In this document: positions 24,334 through 33,097 of the stretch, piece after piece
How the letters are laid out: each line of letters starts with the position of its first letter
Position numbering within the stretch: position 1 is the first letter of the stretch
Source of the DNA: Gammaproteobacteria bacterium
Lineage (GTDB): Bacteria > Pseudomonadota > Gammaproteobacteria > Pseudomonadales > Alcanivoracaceae
Reading direction: 5' to 3'
Length of the DNA: 64,000 bases
Assembly (NCBI GenBank): GCA_018067045.1
Contig: JAGPVL010000004.1
Coordinates: forward strand, 62,001 to 126,000
The notes under the pieces: generated by a model
What the model was told of the DNA's origin: nothing
Databases searched by the model: none
Seen by the model: only the letters and a program-made list of their open reading frames with translations
Translations under genes and position numbers: made by a program

Positions 24334-25284
24334 TTAAGTCGCAGCGGGGGCTGGCGCGTGTGCGAGCCAGTGCTCTGTGTTGCCAATCGCGCGGCCTAAG
24401 TGCTGTTCAAGCTGTACTAACGTTTCTTCGAGGCCGTGGCGATCATTGTTGAGAGTAATGATCGACGCGTAAAACGGTAGTGTGCTATTGCGCAAATCAC
24501 CGAGTAGGTTTTCAGCCGCCGTTAACGTTGTGCATGGCAGTAATAGCGCCAACACATTGCGATCATAACGTGAGGCGACGTCACTTTTGCGCAGCCGTGT
24601 GGCGAGCAAATCGGATAGCGCGCCAAGCTGTCCCGATTGGGCCGGTTGTATCAGTGCGACGGTAAGGTTCGACGCCAATCGGTCGTGCAGGGGCAGCAGC
24701 CACCCCGCTGTGGCAACTAGCGCATGATGGCTAATCAATCCCGTCTCCGGGTCGCTCCAAGTCGCTTCCTGAGCTTTCCGTGTCAGCACCGCGTTTCGAT
24801 AGATCAAGACGCCAAGGTAAACCGCACAAACACATATCAAGGCCAGTAAGAAGGCGCTGGCGTAGGCGATAGGCTCTCCAGCCTGTTGTTGTGTGAGTAA
24901 CAGCGTTGCGACAAGGGCGCCATTAATGCAAAGCATTAAGAAAAAGCTGGTCAGTCCGCGCAATAACCCGGCGCTCAGCAGGCTGATTAAATAAAGCGCC
25001 AGCGTCGGCGCGGGTGACGACGGATCAAGCGCCACGGCAAAGGTGATCGCGCCCGCATCCAGAATGAGGGCCAGCCATTCTCGGGCCGGTATGATTTTAG
25101 CGAGTAATCCAATCTGAGCGGCTAAGTATCCCCAGAATAATATATGCCCTGATAGCGATAGAGGGTCAGGTTTTGCCGACGTTATAAAGTAACTAAAGAC
25201 GAGAGACGCAAACAGTAGTCTCGCGATAGTGCTGACGAGCATTAGGCCGTTTTCTGAGGCGATTCGATCTTGCAGATTTCTCAC
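24334..25284 (-). CDS. Membrane protein with degenerate GGDEF-like domain
   Basis: A 316-residue protein with about six transmembrane helices in residues 15-170 (for example LLFASLVFSYFITSA, ALICVCAVYLGVLIYRNAVL) followed by a cytoplasmic region (180-310) that threads like a diguanylate cyclase domain. It has the opening DPETGLISHHAL and a segment RLRKSDVASRYDRNVLALLL, where active cyclases have 'R..D...RyGGDEF.vll'. The GGDEF signature is replaced by YDRNV, so catalysis is not expected; binding or a structural role is possible. GTG start at 25284 with AGGA upstream. It is divergent from ppc across 323 bp. Confidence 0.65.
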   Translation of the reverse strand: MRNLQDRIASENGLMLVSTIARLLFASLVFSYFITSAKPDPLSLSGHILFWGYLAAQIGLLAKIIPAREWLALILDAGAITFAVALDPSSPAPTLALYLISLLSAGLLRGLTSFFLMLCINGALVATLLLTQQQAGEPIAYASAFLLALICVCAVYLGVLIYRNAVLTRKAQEATWSDPETGLISHHALVATAGWLLPLHDRLASNLTVALIQPAQSGQLGALSDLLATRLRKSDVASRYDRNVLALLLPCTTLTAAENLLGDLRNSTLPFYASIITLNNDRHGLEETLVQLEQHLGRAIGNTEHWLAHAPAPAAT

Positions 25285-25607
25285 AGATGTTTTCCTGAAC
25301 GGTAGTACTCAACAAGTAGTGCTTAACAAGTTGAAGCTAAGCTTATGGGGCACAGATCATACTGAAAAGACGATGAACGAAAGTGCCGCCAGTGTGTGTT
25401 TTGTTTGGGTCTGCCATATCCGTAATAACAGTTTCTATAGTACTTTCAGTGAGTGCCGATCAATAAGGCAATACAAAGAGAGACTTACCTGTACGCTGAG
25501 TGTCTGCGGACTACGTTGCGAGCGAGATAAGATTTGATCAGACTCAATATTGTACCCTGACTAAGCATTTGCCGAAATCAGTCTGTGACGTTGGAGATGT
25601 AACCAGA
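25285..25607. other. Intergenic region between the degenerate GGDEF gene and ppc
   Basis: These 323 bp hold no convincing gene. The short open frames present lack ribosome sites and read across the divergent promoter area. There is an AT-rich stretch near 25430-25470 and another near 25530-25560 (AAGATTTGATCAGACTCAAT) that may hold promoters for ppc, but no -35/-10 pair was good enough to place. The ribosome-site-like TTGGAGATG ends nine bases before the ppc ATG. Confidence 0.5.
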
Positions 25608-28298
25608 ATGAAAACAGATTTGCATGCCCCATTGCGTGAAGATGTTCGTCTATTGGGTGAGTTGCTTGGCGACACCCTGCGTGAACAGGGCGATACGGCG
25701 CTATTTGAGACCATTGAAAACATTCGTAAAGTCTCCGTGCAGGGCCGTGGCGAGGGGCGTGTAGAGATGGATGCGTTACGGGATTTGCTGACCGCGCTCG
25801 ATGACCAACAGCTTTTGAACGTTGCGCGCGCCTTTAATCAGTTTTTGAATCTTGCCAATATCGCTGAGCAACATCATCGCGAGCGCTTACGTCGCCATCA
25901 GCAAGAGTTTAATGATGGGTCTAGTGCCGGTACGGGCAATGCTCACGGCATGGCCGACGTGATCGAACTCTTGCGCGGAAATGGAGTTGGAGACGATGAG
26001 ATTTACGACTGTTTGAGCACTCTGTCGGTCGAGTTAGTTCTCACTGCGCACCCAACCGAAGTAACACGTCGCACCTTGATTCGTAAGTACGACAACATTG
26101 CTGAGTTACTGAGTCAGCGTGAGCGCCTCGATTTAACCGGTGACGAAAAAGAAACCTGTACTCAATCTTTACGCCGACTGATTTTATCCGCTTGGTGTAC
26201 CGACGAAATTCGTCGTGACAAGCCCACGCCGGTAGACGAAGCCAAGTGGGGGTTTGCAACCATTGAGCAGTCGTTATGGTACGCCGTGCCGGCAGCGCTG
26301 CGGGAGCTTGATGCAATTACTGAGGCGGCGCTGGGCAAACGCCTGCCGGTGTCCTGCTCGCCATTGCGTATCGCCTCGTGGATGGGCGGAGATCGCGACG
26401 GTAATCCGAATGTTACGGCGTCCGTGACCCGCGAAGTGCTGTGCTTGGCCCGCTGGATGGCCGCTGACCTGTACCTGCGTGATATTGAGAACTTGATGGC
26501 AGACCTGTCGATGCAGGCCGCCAGCGATGAGCTGATGGCTCACCTCGGCAGCAGCACAGAGTCAAGCTATGAGCCTTACCGCGTCATTTTGCGTCAGTTA
26601 CGCGAGCGCTTACGGGCAACCCGTGTGCGCATGGAAGCGCTATTGGAGGGTAAAGAAGTCGCGCCGCAGAAATGGTTTGCTTGTCGAGAGGATCTTAGCG
26701 AACCGTTGTTGTTGATTGATCGTTCGTTGCGAGAATGTGGCATGGCGACAATTGCCGATGGCGACCTGCGCGACACCTTACGGCGATTGAGTTGTTTTGG
26801 GGTGAGCTTGCTGTCGTTGGATATCCGTCAGGAATCGTCTCGTCACGTGCAAGCGGTGGATGCTGTTACCGCTTATTTGTCGATGGGCAGTTATCAGGAC
26901 TGGAATGAGTCACAGCGTCAGGAATTTTTACTGCGCGAGTTGCAAAGTAAACGGCCGTTGGTGAATCAGGGCTTTTTTGACAGCGACTATTGCAATGATG
27001 ATGTTGCTGAAGTCTTTGCAACGTGCCGCACGATTGCCCAAACCGATGCAGGGGCGCTAGGAGCTTACGTTATTTCGATGGCGCATCAGCCGTCTGATTT
27101 GTTGGCCGTTATGTTGCTGCAGCGTGAGTCGGGTGTTGAGAGCTGGATGCGCGTTGTGCCGCTGTTCGAAACACTCGACGACCTTAATAATGCCCCCGAA
27201 ACAATGTCGGCGTTACTGGCGATCGATTGGTATCGTGACAAGGTGTCGGATGGCCAAGAAATTATGATTGGTTATTCCGATTCAGCAAAAGATGCGGGTT
27301 ACTTGGCCGCTGCGTGGGCGCAGTTTCGTTCGCAAGAAAGCCTAACGGCGCTGTTCGCTAGCCATAACATTCCATTAACGCTCTTTCATGGCCGTGGCGG
27401 TTCGATTAGTCGTGGCGGTGCGCCGACCCGCATGGCGTTGTTGTCACAGCCGCCAGGATCTGTGGCTGGGCGTATACGCGTGACCGAGCAAGGTGAGGTG
27501 ATTCGATTTAAGTATGGATTGCCAGCCGTTGCCGTGGATAACCTAGCGCAATATATGGCGGCAACACTCGAAGCAACGCTGGCGCCACCCAAGGCGCCTA
27601 CCGATGCTTGGCGAGCCGAGATGGATCGACTGACCGCAACGTCCGTGACTGCCTACCGTGGCGTGGTGAAAGAGGAGCCAGAGTTGGTGCGTTACTTGCG
27701 CACCGTAACGCCTGAGCAAGAGCTCACGCGTTTAGCACTCGGTTCTCGGCCCGCTCGACGCAAGCAAGATGCAGGCATCGCATCATTGCGCGCTATTCCG
27801 TGGGTATTTGCGTGGACACAAATTCGATTAATGCTACCGGCTTGGCTTGGTACTGGTGCGGCGTTACAGGCATCGTTGTCTGATAGCGAACGCAAACCGG
27901 TGTTGTCTGAAATGATTGAAAACTGGAGCTTCTTTCAAGGCGCAGTGGACATGTTGGAAATGGTGCTGGCAAAGTCCGATCCCGTTATTGCCGCGTATTA
28001 CGAACAGCGGCTAACCGATGATCCGGCGTTACTGTCGCTAGGCGAAGATTTACGCCAGCGATTGCGCGATTGCGTGGAAACACTGGCCGCGATTACCGGC
28101 GATAAAAATCTACTGGCAAATAACCCCGTTATGCAATGGTCTATCAAAGTGCGTAACCCGTACACTGATCCGTTGCATTTGCTGCAAGCAGAGTTGATGC
28201 ACCGTCATCGTCAGCAAGAGGGGAGTAATGCGACACTCGACAGTGCCTTGATGGTAACGATAGCGGGCATTGCGGCGGGTATGCGAAATACCGGCTAG
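25608..28298 (+). CDS. ppc: Phosphoenolpyruvate carboxylase
   Basis: Anaplerotic enzyme converting PEP and bicarbonate to oxaloacetate in the cytoplasm. The 896-residue protein has all landmark motifs: VLTAHPTEVTRRTLIRK with the catalytic His, SWMGGDRDGNPNVTASVTR, MIGYSDSAKDAGYLAAAWAQ, and the mobile loop FHGRGGSISRGGAPTRMALL. It ends with the conserved ...GIAAGMRNTG. The start at ATG 25608 (MKTDLHAPLREDVRLLGELL) matches the family; the frame is open further upstream but unlike PEPC. Usually regulated allosterically (acetyl-CoA, aspartate). Single-gene unit. Confidence 0.97.
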   Translation: MKTDLHAPLREDVRLLGELLGDTLREQGDTALFETIENIRKVSVQGRGEGRVEMDALRDLLTALDDQQLLNVARAFNQFLNLANIAEQHHRERLRRHQQEFNDGSSAGTGNAHGMADVIELLRGNGVGDDEIYDCLSTLSVELVLTAHPTEVTRRTLIRKYDNIAELLSQRERLDLTGDEKETCTQSLRRLILSAWCTDEIRRDKPTPVDEAKWGFATIEQSLWYAVPAALRELDAITEAALGKRLPVSCSPLRIASWMGGDRDGNPNVTASVTREVLCLARWMAADLYLRDIENLMADLSMQAASDELMAHLGSSTESSYEPYRVILRQLRERLRATRVRMEALLEGKEVAPQKWFACREDLSEPLLLIDRSLRECGMATIADGDLRDTLRRLSCFGVSLLSLDIRQESSRHVQAVDAVTAYLSMGSYQDWNESQRQEFLLRELQSKRPLVNQGFFDSDYCNDDVAEVFATCRTIAQTDAGALGAYVISMAHQPSDLLAVMLLQRESGVESWMRVVPLFETLDDLNNAPETMSALLAIDWYRDKVSDGQEIMIGYSDSAKDAGYLAAAWAQFRSQESLTALFASHNIPLTLFHGRGGSISRGGAPTRMALLSQPPGSVAGRIRVTEQGEVIRFKYGLPAVAVDNLAQYMAATLEATLAPPKAPTDAWRAEMDRLTATSVTAYRGVVKEEPELVRYLRTVTPEQELTRLALGSRPARRKQDAGIASLRAIPWVFAWTQIRLMLPAWLGTGAALQASLSDSERKPVLSEMIENWSFFQGAVDMLEMVLAKSDPVIAAYYEQRLTDDPALLSLGEDLRQRLRDCVETLAAITGDKNLLANNPVMQWSIKVRNPYTDPLHLLQAELMHRHRQQEGSNATLDSALMVTIAGIAAGMRNTG

Positions 28299-28381
28299 AA
28301 GAGAATGGTCATGCATGCACTTCAGCGTGGTGCGCACTCTGGAGTGCATCAAACCAAATTATTTTGAATAACGGCTCATGT

Positions 28382-29011
28382 TTACAGTCTATTTCGTGTC
28401 CAGCGTACAATGCCGCCAACGAAGGGAAGGTGTGTTAGCAACCCTTCGCTACTATCCCAGAAGTCCTGATGCAAAACGACTTTGCCTTGCTCATTGAAAC
28501 GTAGCTGACTGATTCCTACGCTATGCGCATCTATATCTTTTCCCCACACACTAAATTTTGTTTCCATTTCCCAGCGGACATAGACGTCGGCGTCATCATG
28601 GCTCACGGAAACGATCGTCACATTAATTTCGTCAAGGCGTTCTCCCGTTTCGGTGAGATAGTCGATGAGTGTGCTGCGCGTATTGATGACGTTAAGTGTG
28701 TCGCTGAAATACAGATTCTCTGCGTAGGCTTCCTCCATTTTTTGGGGTAGGTCTTCTGCATTGAGGCTGGTGAATACCGCGATAAAATTGTCGATGCTTT
28801 GTTGAGATGGAGGGGCAGACTGTTCGGTATTTTTGAGCGCCTGATGATAAGCCTGAATATAGCTTTTAGGGTCATCGTTTACATGTTGTTGATCAGCGGT
28901 AGAGGAGCAACCGATGAGTGTTGTCATGCTGAAGATGGTCGCACTGAGTATGGCAACAATGCGATTGTTTACAGTGCGTGTAAAAGGAGTGGTTTGAGTC
29001 AATAGTCTCAT
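28382..29011 (-). CDS. NTF2-like (SnoaL-type) lipoprotein
   Basis: A 209-residue exported lipoprotein. The signal ends with lipobox LIGC (cysteine about residue 35). The mature part is a single NTF2-like cone fold domain (IDNFIAVFTSLNAEDLPQKM, YFSDTLNVI, then beta strands VYVRWEMETKF and GISQLRFNEQGKVVLHQDFW), the pattern of 'nuclear transport factor 2 family' proteins. In several gammaproteobacteria such a gene sits beside CFA-type methyltransferase, DUF2878 and DUF1295 genes (recalled, not searched); here it lies divergent from exactly those. The start ATG 29011 is chosen for a normal-length signal peptide; the ribosome site is weak. Role unknown. Confidence 0.72.
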   Translation of the reverse strand: MRLLTQTTPFTRTVNNRIVAILSATIFSMTTLIGCSSTADQQHVNDDPKSYIQAYHQALKNTEQSAPPSQQSIDNFIAVFTSLNAEDLPQKMEEAYAENLYFSDTLNVINTRSTLIDYLTETGERLDEINVTIVSVSHDDADVYVRWEMETKFSVWGKDIDAHSVGISQLRFNEQGKVVLHQDFWDSSEGLLTHLPFVGGIVRWTRNRL

Positions 29012-29111
29012 TTTATCGCCAATGATGATGATTTCGTAGGAGTGCCATCGACACATTTTGGGGTTGCAGCGATATCTTGCGGCTTTAGTGGTCAACCTCG
29101 TGTGAAGGCTG

Positions 29112-29129
29112 GTTCACAGCCCGTTCACG
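29112..29129 (+). promoter_or_regulatory. Direct repeat GTTCAC with 11-bp period upstream of the DUF2878 operon
   Basis: GTTCACAGCCC (29112-29122) is followed directly by GTTCACG (29123-29129). Direct repeats at 10-11 bp are the usual site form for OmpR-type response regulators. The left copy is also half of an inverted repeat TGTGAA-N6-TTCACA (29101-29118). GTTCACGC occurs once more on the - strand (33875 to 33868) upstream of the response regulator gene. A 7-base match can be chance in a window this size. Confidence 0.3.
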
Positions 29130-29209
29130 ACATTTGTATACCATCGATAAATGGCGTTAGAGGCGAAACAGTCGAGTATGCGGCTGATTTCATTGCAAAG
29201 GGATTCGAC

Positions 29210-29776
29210 ATGAGTGGGCTGATGCGTGATCCAATGACGCGAAAACGATGCGCTCAGGTGGGTAACTTTGTGCTGCTTCATGCGTTGTGGTTGGCCGCAG
29301 TGTTCGGTGCCGCATCGGGGACAAATGCTTGGGCTGCATCGGTTCTGGTGGTGATGCTGCTGTTTGGAATGATGTTTTCGCGCCACAGACGAAGTGATGT
29401 AGTGATGGTCTTTGCGGGCGTTTTTGTCGGGGTGATATTTGAGTCATTACTCATTCATTCGAAGCTGATTGAGTATAAGCTCATGCTACATGAGGATCTG
29501 CCGCCGCTGTGGATTTTGGCGTTATGGATGGGATTTTCTCAGTCGTTCAATTACTCGCTACGCTGGCTAATGCCTCGTCCGGTGTTGGCTGCTGTGCTCG
29601 GTGCGGTGATGAGTGTTATATCGGTTTTATCCGGCATACATATTGGTGCTGCCGACAGTCCATATCCTATTCTATTAGCCGTGGTTTACGGTGCCGTTTG
29701 GGCTTGCGTTGTACCACTGTTGGCGGTGACCGCGCGACGGCTATCTCGTGACGAAGATGGATACGGACAGATATGA
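29210..29776 (+). CDS. DUF2878-family membrane protein
   Basis: A 188-residue inner-membrane protein of about six helices, with the family-type segments VGNFVLLHALWLAAVFGA at the start and LPPLWILALWMGFSQSFNYSLRWL in the middle. The function of DUF2878 is not known, but members co-occur with CFA-like methyltransferase genes in stress-lipid clusters. ATG 29210 has AAAGGGA upstream; the frame extends further without support. It is the first gene of a probable four-gene + strand operon (DUF2878, DUF1295, methyltransferase, histidine kinase). Confidence 0.75.
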   Translation: MSGLMRDPMTRKRCAQVGNFVLLHALWLAAVFGAASGTNAWAASVLVVMLLFGMMFSRHRRSDVVMVFAGVFVGVIFESLLIHSKLIEYKLMLHEDLPPLWILALWMGFSQSFNYSLRWLMPRPVLAAVLGAVMSVISVLSGIHIGAADSPYPILLAVVYGAVWACVVPLLAVTARRLSRDEDGYGQI

Positions 29777-29789
29777 GAGATCTATTTTG

Positions 29790-30590
29790 ATGCTTATGTT
29801 AATTCCTACGATGAATATTCTGTTGGTTACGGCGATTGCCCTTTCTGTTGTGTTCTGTGTTGGCTGGATGTATCAAATCCGCAGCGGAAATGCTGGCTAC
29901 GTTGACGTGCTATGGGCACTGGGTGTCGGCGGTACAGCTCTGGTGTATTTTTCAGTCGGAGAGGGCGATCTTTGCGTTCGAACGGTTGCTGGGCTGTTAA
30001 TGTTGGTGTGGTCTTTACGGCTTGCCTACCACTTGCATCATCGTGTCAGTGGACAAGAAGAGGATGGTCGTTATCAAGCGCTTCGTTCACGTTTGGGCAC
30101 CAACATAAATCGTTTTCATTTTTTCTTCTTTCAAGGGCAGGCCTTGTTGGCGTGGCTATTTGCATTACCGGCGTGGGTTATTGCGAATAACGCGGGCAGT
30201 GTGCCGGTGCCGATTTTAATTGCGGCGACGTTGGTTGGTGCGATGGCGTTACTCGGTGAGGCTATTGCCGATAAGCAGCTTTCGGATTTTCGTGCCAACC
30301 CTAATAGCGCGGGCAAAACCTGTCGAACGGGTTTATGGCGCTATTCGCGCCACCCCAATTATTTTTTTGAGTGGATGCACTGGTTAAGTTATCCGTTGCT
30401 GGCCTGGGGCGCTGTCTATGCGCAGTGGTTGTGGCTGGCGCCGGCGATGATGTTTTTATTTTTATGGTTTGTTACCGGCATTCCATACACCGAAAAACAG
30501 GCAGTGAAGTCACGCGGTGAAGACTATCGGCGCTATCAGCGCGAAACGAGTGTGTTTTTCCCGTGGCCACCCCGTCGTGACGGCGAGTAA
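29790..30590 (+). CDS. DUF1295-family membrane protein (steroid 5-alpha-reductase-like)
   Basis: The 266-residue polytopic membrane protein resembles the DUF1295/steroid 5-alpha-reductase C-terminal fold, which covers NADPH-dependent double-bond reductases and isoprenylcysteine methyltransferases. Diagnostic C-terminal sequence: CRTGLWRYSRHPNYFFEWMHWLSYPLLAWG and later FVTGIPYTEKQAVKSRGEDY, the conserved 'G.w..sRHPNYf.E...W' and '...E.......Y..Y' cofactor-binding patterns. A GAGAGA ribosome site lies before ATG 29790. Its stop is 76 bases before the methyltransferase start. In this context it could reduce a methylated double bond or otherwise modify lipids; inference only. Confidence 0.8.
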   Translation: MLMLIPTMNILLVTAIALSVVFCVGWMYQIRSGNAGYVDVLWALGVGGTALVYFSVGEGDLCVRTVAGLLMLVWSLRLAYHLHHRVSGQEEDGRYQALRSRLGTNINRFHFFFFQGQALLAWLFALPAWVIANNAGSVPVPILIAATLVGAMALLGEAIADKQLSDFRANPNSAGKTCRTGLWRYSRHPNYFFEWMHWLSYPLLAWGAVYAQWLWLAPAMMFLFLWFVTGIPYTEKQAVKSRGEDYRRYQRETSVFFPWPPRRDGE

Positions 30591-30666
30591 ATAGATATTT
30601 CTGTGAGTGGTCTTTACGAGTACGACATGCATACAGAGCGAATCAATAGATAGGGAGAGGGAACGC

Positions 30667-31692
30667 GTGATTATCGAATTAGCAGAACGCGGTGTGGCGC
30701 CAGATATCCTTATCCGTTTGGGTATTCGGCGGATGTTAAAGAAGCGCTTAGAGGCGGAACAAACACGTGATCCGGACGTGGTTGAAGCGCGCAAGGTGGC
30801 GTTAATGAAAGTTTGTGCCGCGGGGCCGATTGCCGTTGAGCAGCACGCCGCCAACGAACAGCATTACGAGGTGCCAGCGGGATTTTACAAGATGGTGCTG
30901 GGAGCAAAGTTAAAGTACAGCAGCGGCTACTGGTCTGAAAAGGTACGCACCTTGACGGAAGCGGAGGAGACCATGTTGGCGTTAACGTGCGAGAGAGCTG
31001 AGTTAGAAAGTGGCCAGAAGGTTCTCGAACTCGGTTGTGGTTGGGGTTCGTTATCTTTATGGATGGCGGAGAAATATCCAGCCAGTTCCATTACCGCGGT
31101 GTCGAATTCCGCCTCACAGAAAGCGTATATTGATCAGTGTGCAGAGGATCGGGGTTTGCACAATTTGAACGTCATTACGGCCGATGCGGCAACCTTTAGT
31201 GCGGCGGAAAAGTTTGATCGAGTTGTCTCCGTGGAGATGTTCGAACATATGCGTAATCACCGCGAGTTAATGCAGCGTATCCACCAATGGCTCGCGCCCG
31301 GTGGAAAATTATTTGTACATATCTTCTGTCACAAGAATGCCTTTTACCCCTTTGAGATTGAGGGGGAGCAAAACTGGATGGGGCGGATGTTCTTTACCGG
31401 TGGTGTGATGCCGTCGTTCGACTTGCTCGACAGAAGCCAAGAATGCTTTACGCTACAGGGGAGCTGGCGTGTCAATGGTGTGCATTATGCACGCTCTTTG
31501 GAGGCGTGGTTGGATAATGCTGATGCGCGTCGCGAGGAGATTTTGCCCTTATTAGAGCAAACCTATGGGCGTGAGCAGGCCAAGATATGGCTGCAGCGCT
31601 GGAGGATGTTTTTTATGGCTTGTTCAGAACTGTTTGGTTACGCCGGTGGAGAAGAATGGTTTGTCGGCCATTATCTCTTTAGGGCGGACTAA
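30667..31692 (+). CDS. CFA-synthase-superfamily SAM-dependent methyltransferase
   Basis: Member of the cyclopropane-fatty-acyl-phospholipid synthase family, which adds a methylene or methyl from S-adenosylmethionine to lipid double bonds. The 341-residue protein has a helical N-terminus, the substrate-side NEQHYEVPAGFYKMVLGAKL (63-82) and LKYSSGYW, SAM motif KVLELGCGWGS (118-128), and VVSVEMFEHMRNH. Its LFVHIFCHKNAFYPFE, MFFTGGVMPSFDLL and VNGVHYARSLEAWL segments are closer to the coclaurine N-methyltransferase-like branch than to E. coli Cfa. GTG 30667 follows GGGAGAGGG. The stop overlaps the histidine kinase start by one base (TAATG), tying lipid methylation to signalling. Confidence 0.87.
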   Translation: MIIELAERGVAPDILIRLGIRRMLKKRLEAEQTRDPDVVEARKVALMKVCAAGPIAVEQHAANEQHYEVPAGFYKMVLGAKLKYSSGYWSEKVRTLTEAEETMLALTCERAELESGQKVLELGCGWGSLSLWMAEKYPASSITAVSNSASQKAYIDQCAEDRGLHNLNVITADAATFSAAEKFDRVVSVEMFEHMRNHRELMQRIHQWLAPGGKLFVHIFCHKNAFYPFEIEGEQNWMGRMFFTGGVMPSFDLLDRSQECFTLQGSWRVNGVHYARSLEAWLDNADARREEILPLLEQTYGREQAKIWLQRWRMFFMACSELFGYAGGEEWFVGHYLFRAD

Positions 31693-32981
31693 TGGCGCGA
31701 CGCTCTAGTGTACAACACCGTTTAGCCCGTGTTTTTCTGACACAGCTTTTGCTTATCAGCGTGACAACGGTATTGGGCGTCTGGGCGACGGCGAAGATCG
31801 TCGAAAACGTATTGGTGAAAGAAGCGTTGATGAAGGAGGCCGAGCACTTCTGGAGCCTTTATGATCAAAACCCTGATCAAGCGCGCCCTAATACTCGCCA
31901 TCTTCTTGGTCTACTGGAGTTGCCCGTAGGTGGCGATGAGATTCCTGCGGTGCTGAGCCAGCTTGATGATGGCTACCAGCGCGCACGTTATGACGGCCGT
32001 GACCCCCTTCTGTATATCGTTCATCGTGGCAACAATCGGTTGTATCTTATTTTCGATGAAAAACGCGTTACGGCGTTGGCCTTTTTGTTTGGTGTGTTGC
32101 CGTTAACCGGGGTTCTATTGGTGATCTATATCGGGTCATTTCAGGCATGGCGCCGTTCTCGTCAGTTGATGTCGCCTCTGGTTCACTTGGCGGAAATTCT
32201 TCGCCGCTTGCCTATGAATGATCCGCGGGTTACACGGCCCGACCTTGCCAGCGTTGAGGCCGAGGCGGATAGCGAGGTGGCGGTGTTAGTGGCTGCGCTA
32301 GAGGCCTATGCAGAGCGGCTGTTGAGCTTTGTAGAGCGTGAGCGGCAATTTACACGTGATGCGAGTCATGAGCTGCGTACCCCGTTGGCGGTGATACGTG
32401 CAAATTTGGAATTGCTTGACCGTTCTCAACCTACTGCTGCGCTGGGGCGTATCGATGATACGGTTGAAGATATGGAGGCGTTGATTGAAACCTTGCTGAC
32501 ATTGGCACGCTCTGAGCACAGCGAAATGCCGTCGGAGGCGTTGGTGGTCAATGATCTCGCCATGAACTTGGCTGAGCGCCTTCAGCCATTGGCTGAGCGC
32601 AAAGATGTTGAAGTGAGTGTTGAGCAGAAAGCGTTGCTGTCGCTAAAGATATCGGAAGTTGTATTAACCATTGTCTTAACGAACCTAGTTCGCAATGCGA
32701 TTAATTATTCGGCCAGCGGCCAAGTGGTTATCGAAATTAATGAAAATGATGTCGTGGTCCGAGATTCGGGTCGCGGCATGGACGCTGAGGAGTTGGCCCG
32801 CGTATTTAAGCCTTTTGAGCGTGGCAACGAAAGCCGTAATGGCGGCGAAGCAGGGCACGGATTGGGTTTAGCAATTGTGCATCGCTTATGTGAGCGCTGT
32901 GCGTGGCAAGTTGAGGTGGCGAGTGCGCCGAATGAGGGTACGCAAGTTAAAATACGTTTTCCTGCGTGGCAGAAAGTTTAG
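31692..32981 (+). CDS. Sensor histidine kinase
   Basis: Inner-membrane sensor of a two-component system, 429 residues. Two transmembrane helices (about 15-35 and 127-150) flank a periplasmic domain of ~90 residues rich in Asp and Arg. A HAMP-like linker follows, then HisKA with phospho-acceptor His226 in FTRDASHELRTPLAVIRANL, and HATPase with N box LTNLVRNAINY, G1 VRDSGRGM, F box KPFERGNES and G2 GHGLGLAIVHRLC. Translationally coupled to the methyltransferase gene. The matching regulator is encoded convergently at 33098, sharing a terminator, an unusual arrangement for a cognate pair. The signal is unknown; membrane state is a reasonable guess from context. Confidence 0.92.
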   Translation: MARRSSVQHRLARVFLTQLLLISVTTVLGVWATAKIVENVLVKEALMKEAEHFWSLYDQNPDQARPNTRHLLGLLELPVGGDEIPAVLSQLDDGYQRARYDGRDPLLYIVHRGNNRLYLIFDEKRVTALAFLFGVLPLTGVLLVIYIGSFQAWRRSRQLMSPLVHLAEILRRLPMNDPRVTRPDLASVEAEADSEVAVLVAALEAYAERLLSFVERERQFTRDASHELRTPLAVIRANLELLDRSQPTAALGRIDDTVEDMEALIETLLTLARSEHSEMPSEALVVNDLAMNLAERLQPLAERKDVEVSVEQKALLSLKISEVVLTIVLTNLVRNAINYSASGQVVIEINENDVVVRDSGRGMDAEELARVFKPFERGNESRNGGEAGHGLGLAIVHRLCERCAWQVEVASAPNEGTQVKIRFPAWQKV

Positions 32982-33016
32982 ACTATTATTTCGGGACCTT
33001 TTTAAAAGTATGCTTT

Positions 33017-33044
33017 AAAAATGGCGCCAATCGGCGCCATTTTT
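33017..33044. terminator. Bidirectional terminator between kinase and response regulator genes
   Basis: Perfect 12-bp arms AAAAATGGCGCC (33017-33028) and GGCGCCATTTTT (33033-33044), loop AATC, with A and T runs on both sides. It can end both convergent transcripts. Confidence 0.9.
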
Positions 33045-33097
33045 ATCGATAGGAAACCAGTATAAAGCGATTGCCTTTATCAGAACCTAGCCAGATT

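Noticed and set aside
25229-25537. Open frame of 102 codons upstream of ppc
   Set aside because: It starts inside the divergent GGDEF-like gene, lacks a ribosome site and crosses the likely promoter region.
29101-29118. TGTGAA-N6-TTCACA considered as a CRP site
   Set aside because: The TGTGA and TCACA half-sites are 8 bp apart rather than the required 6.
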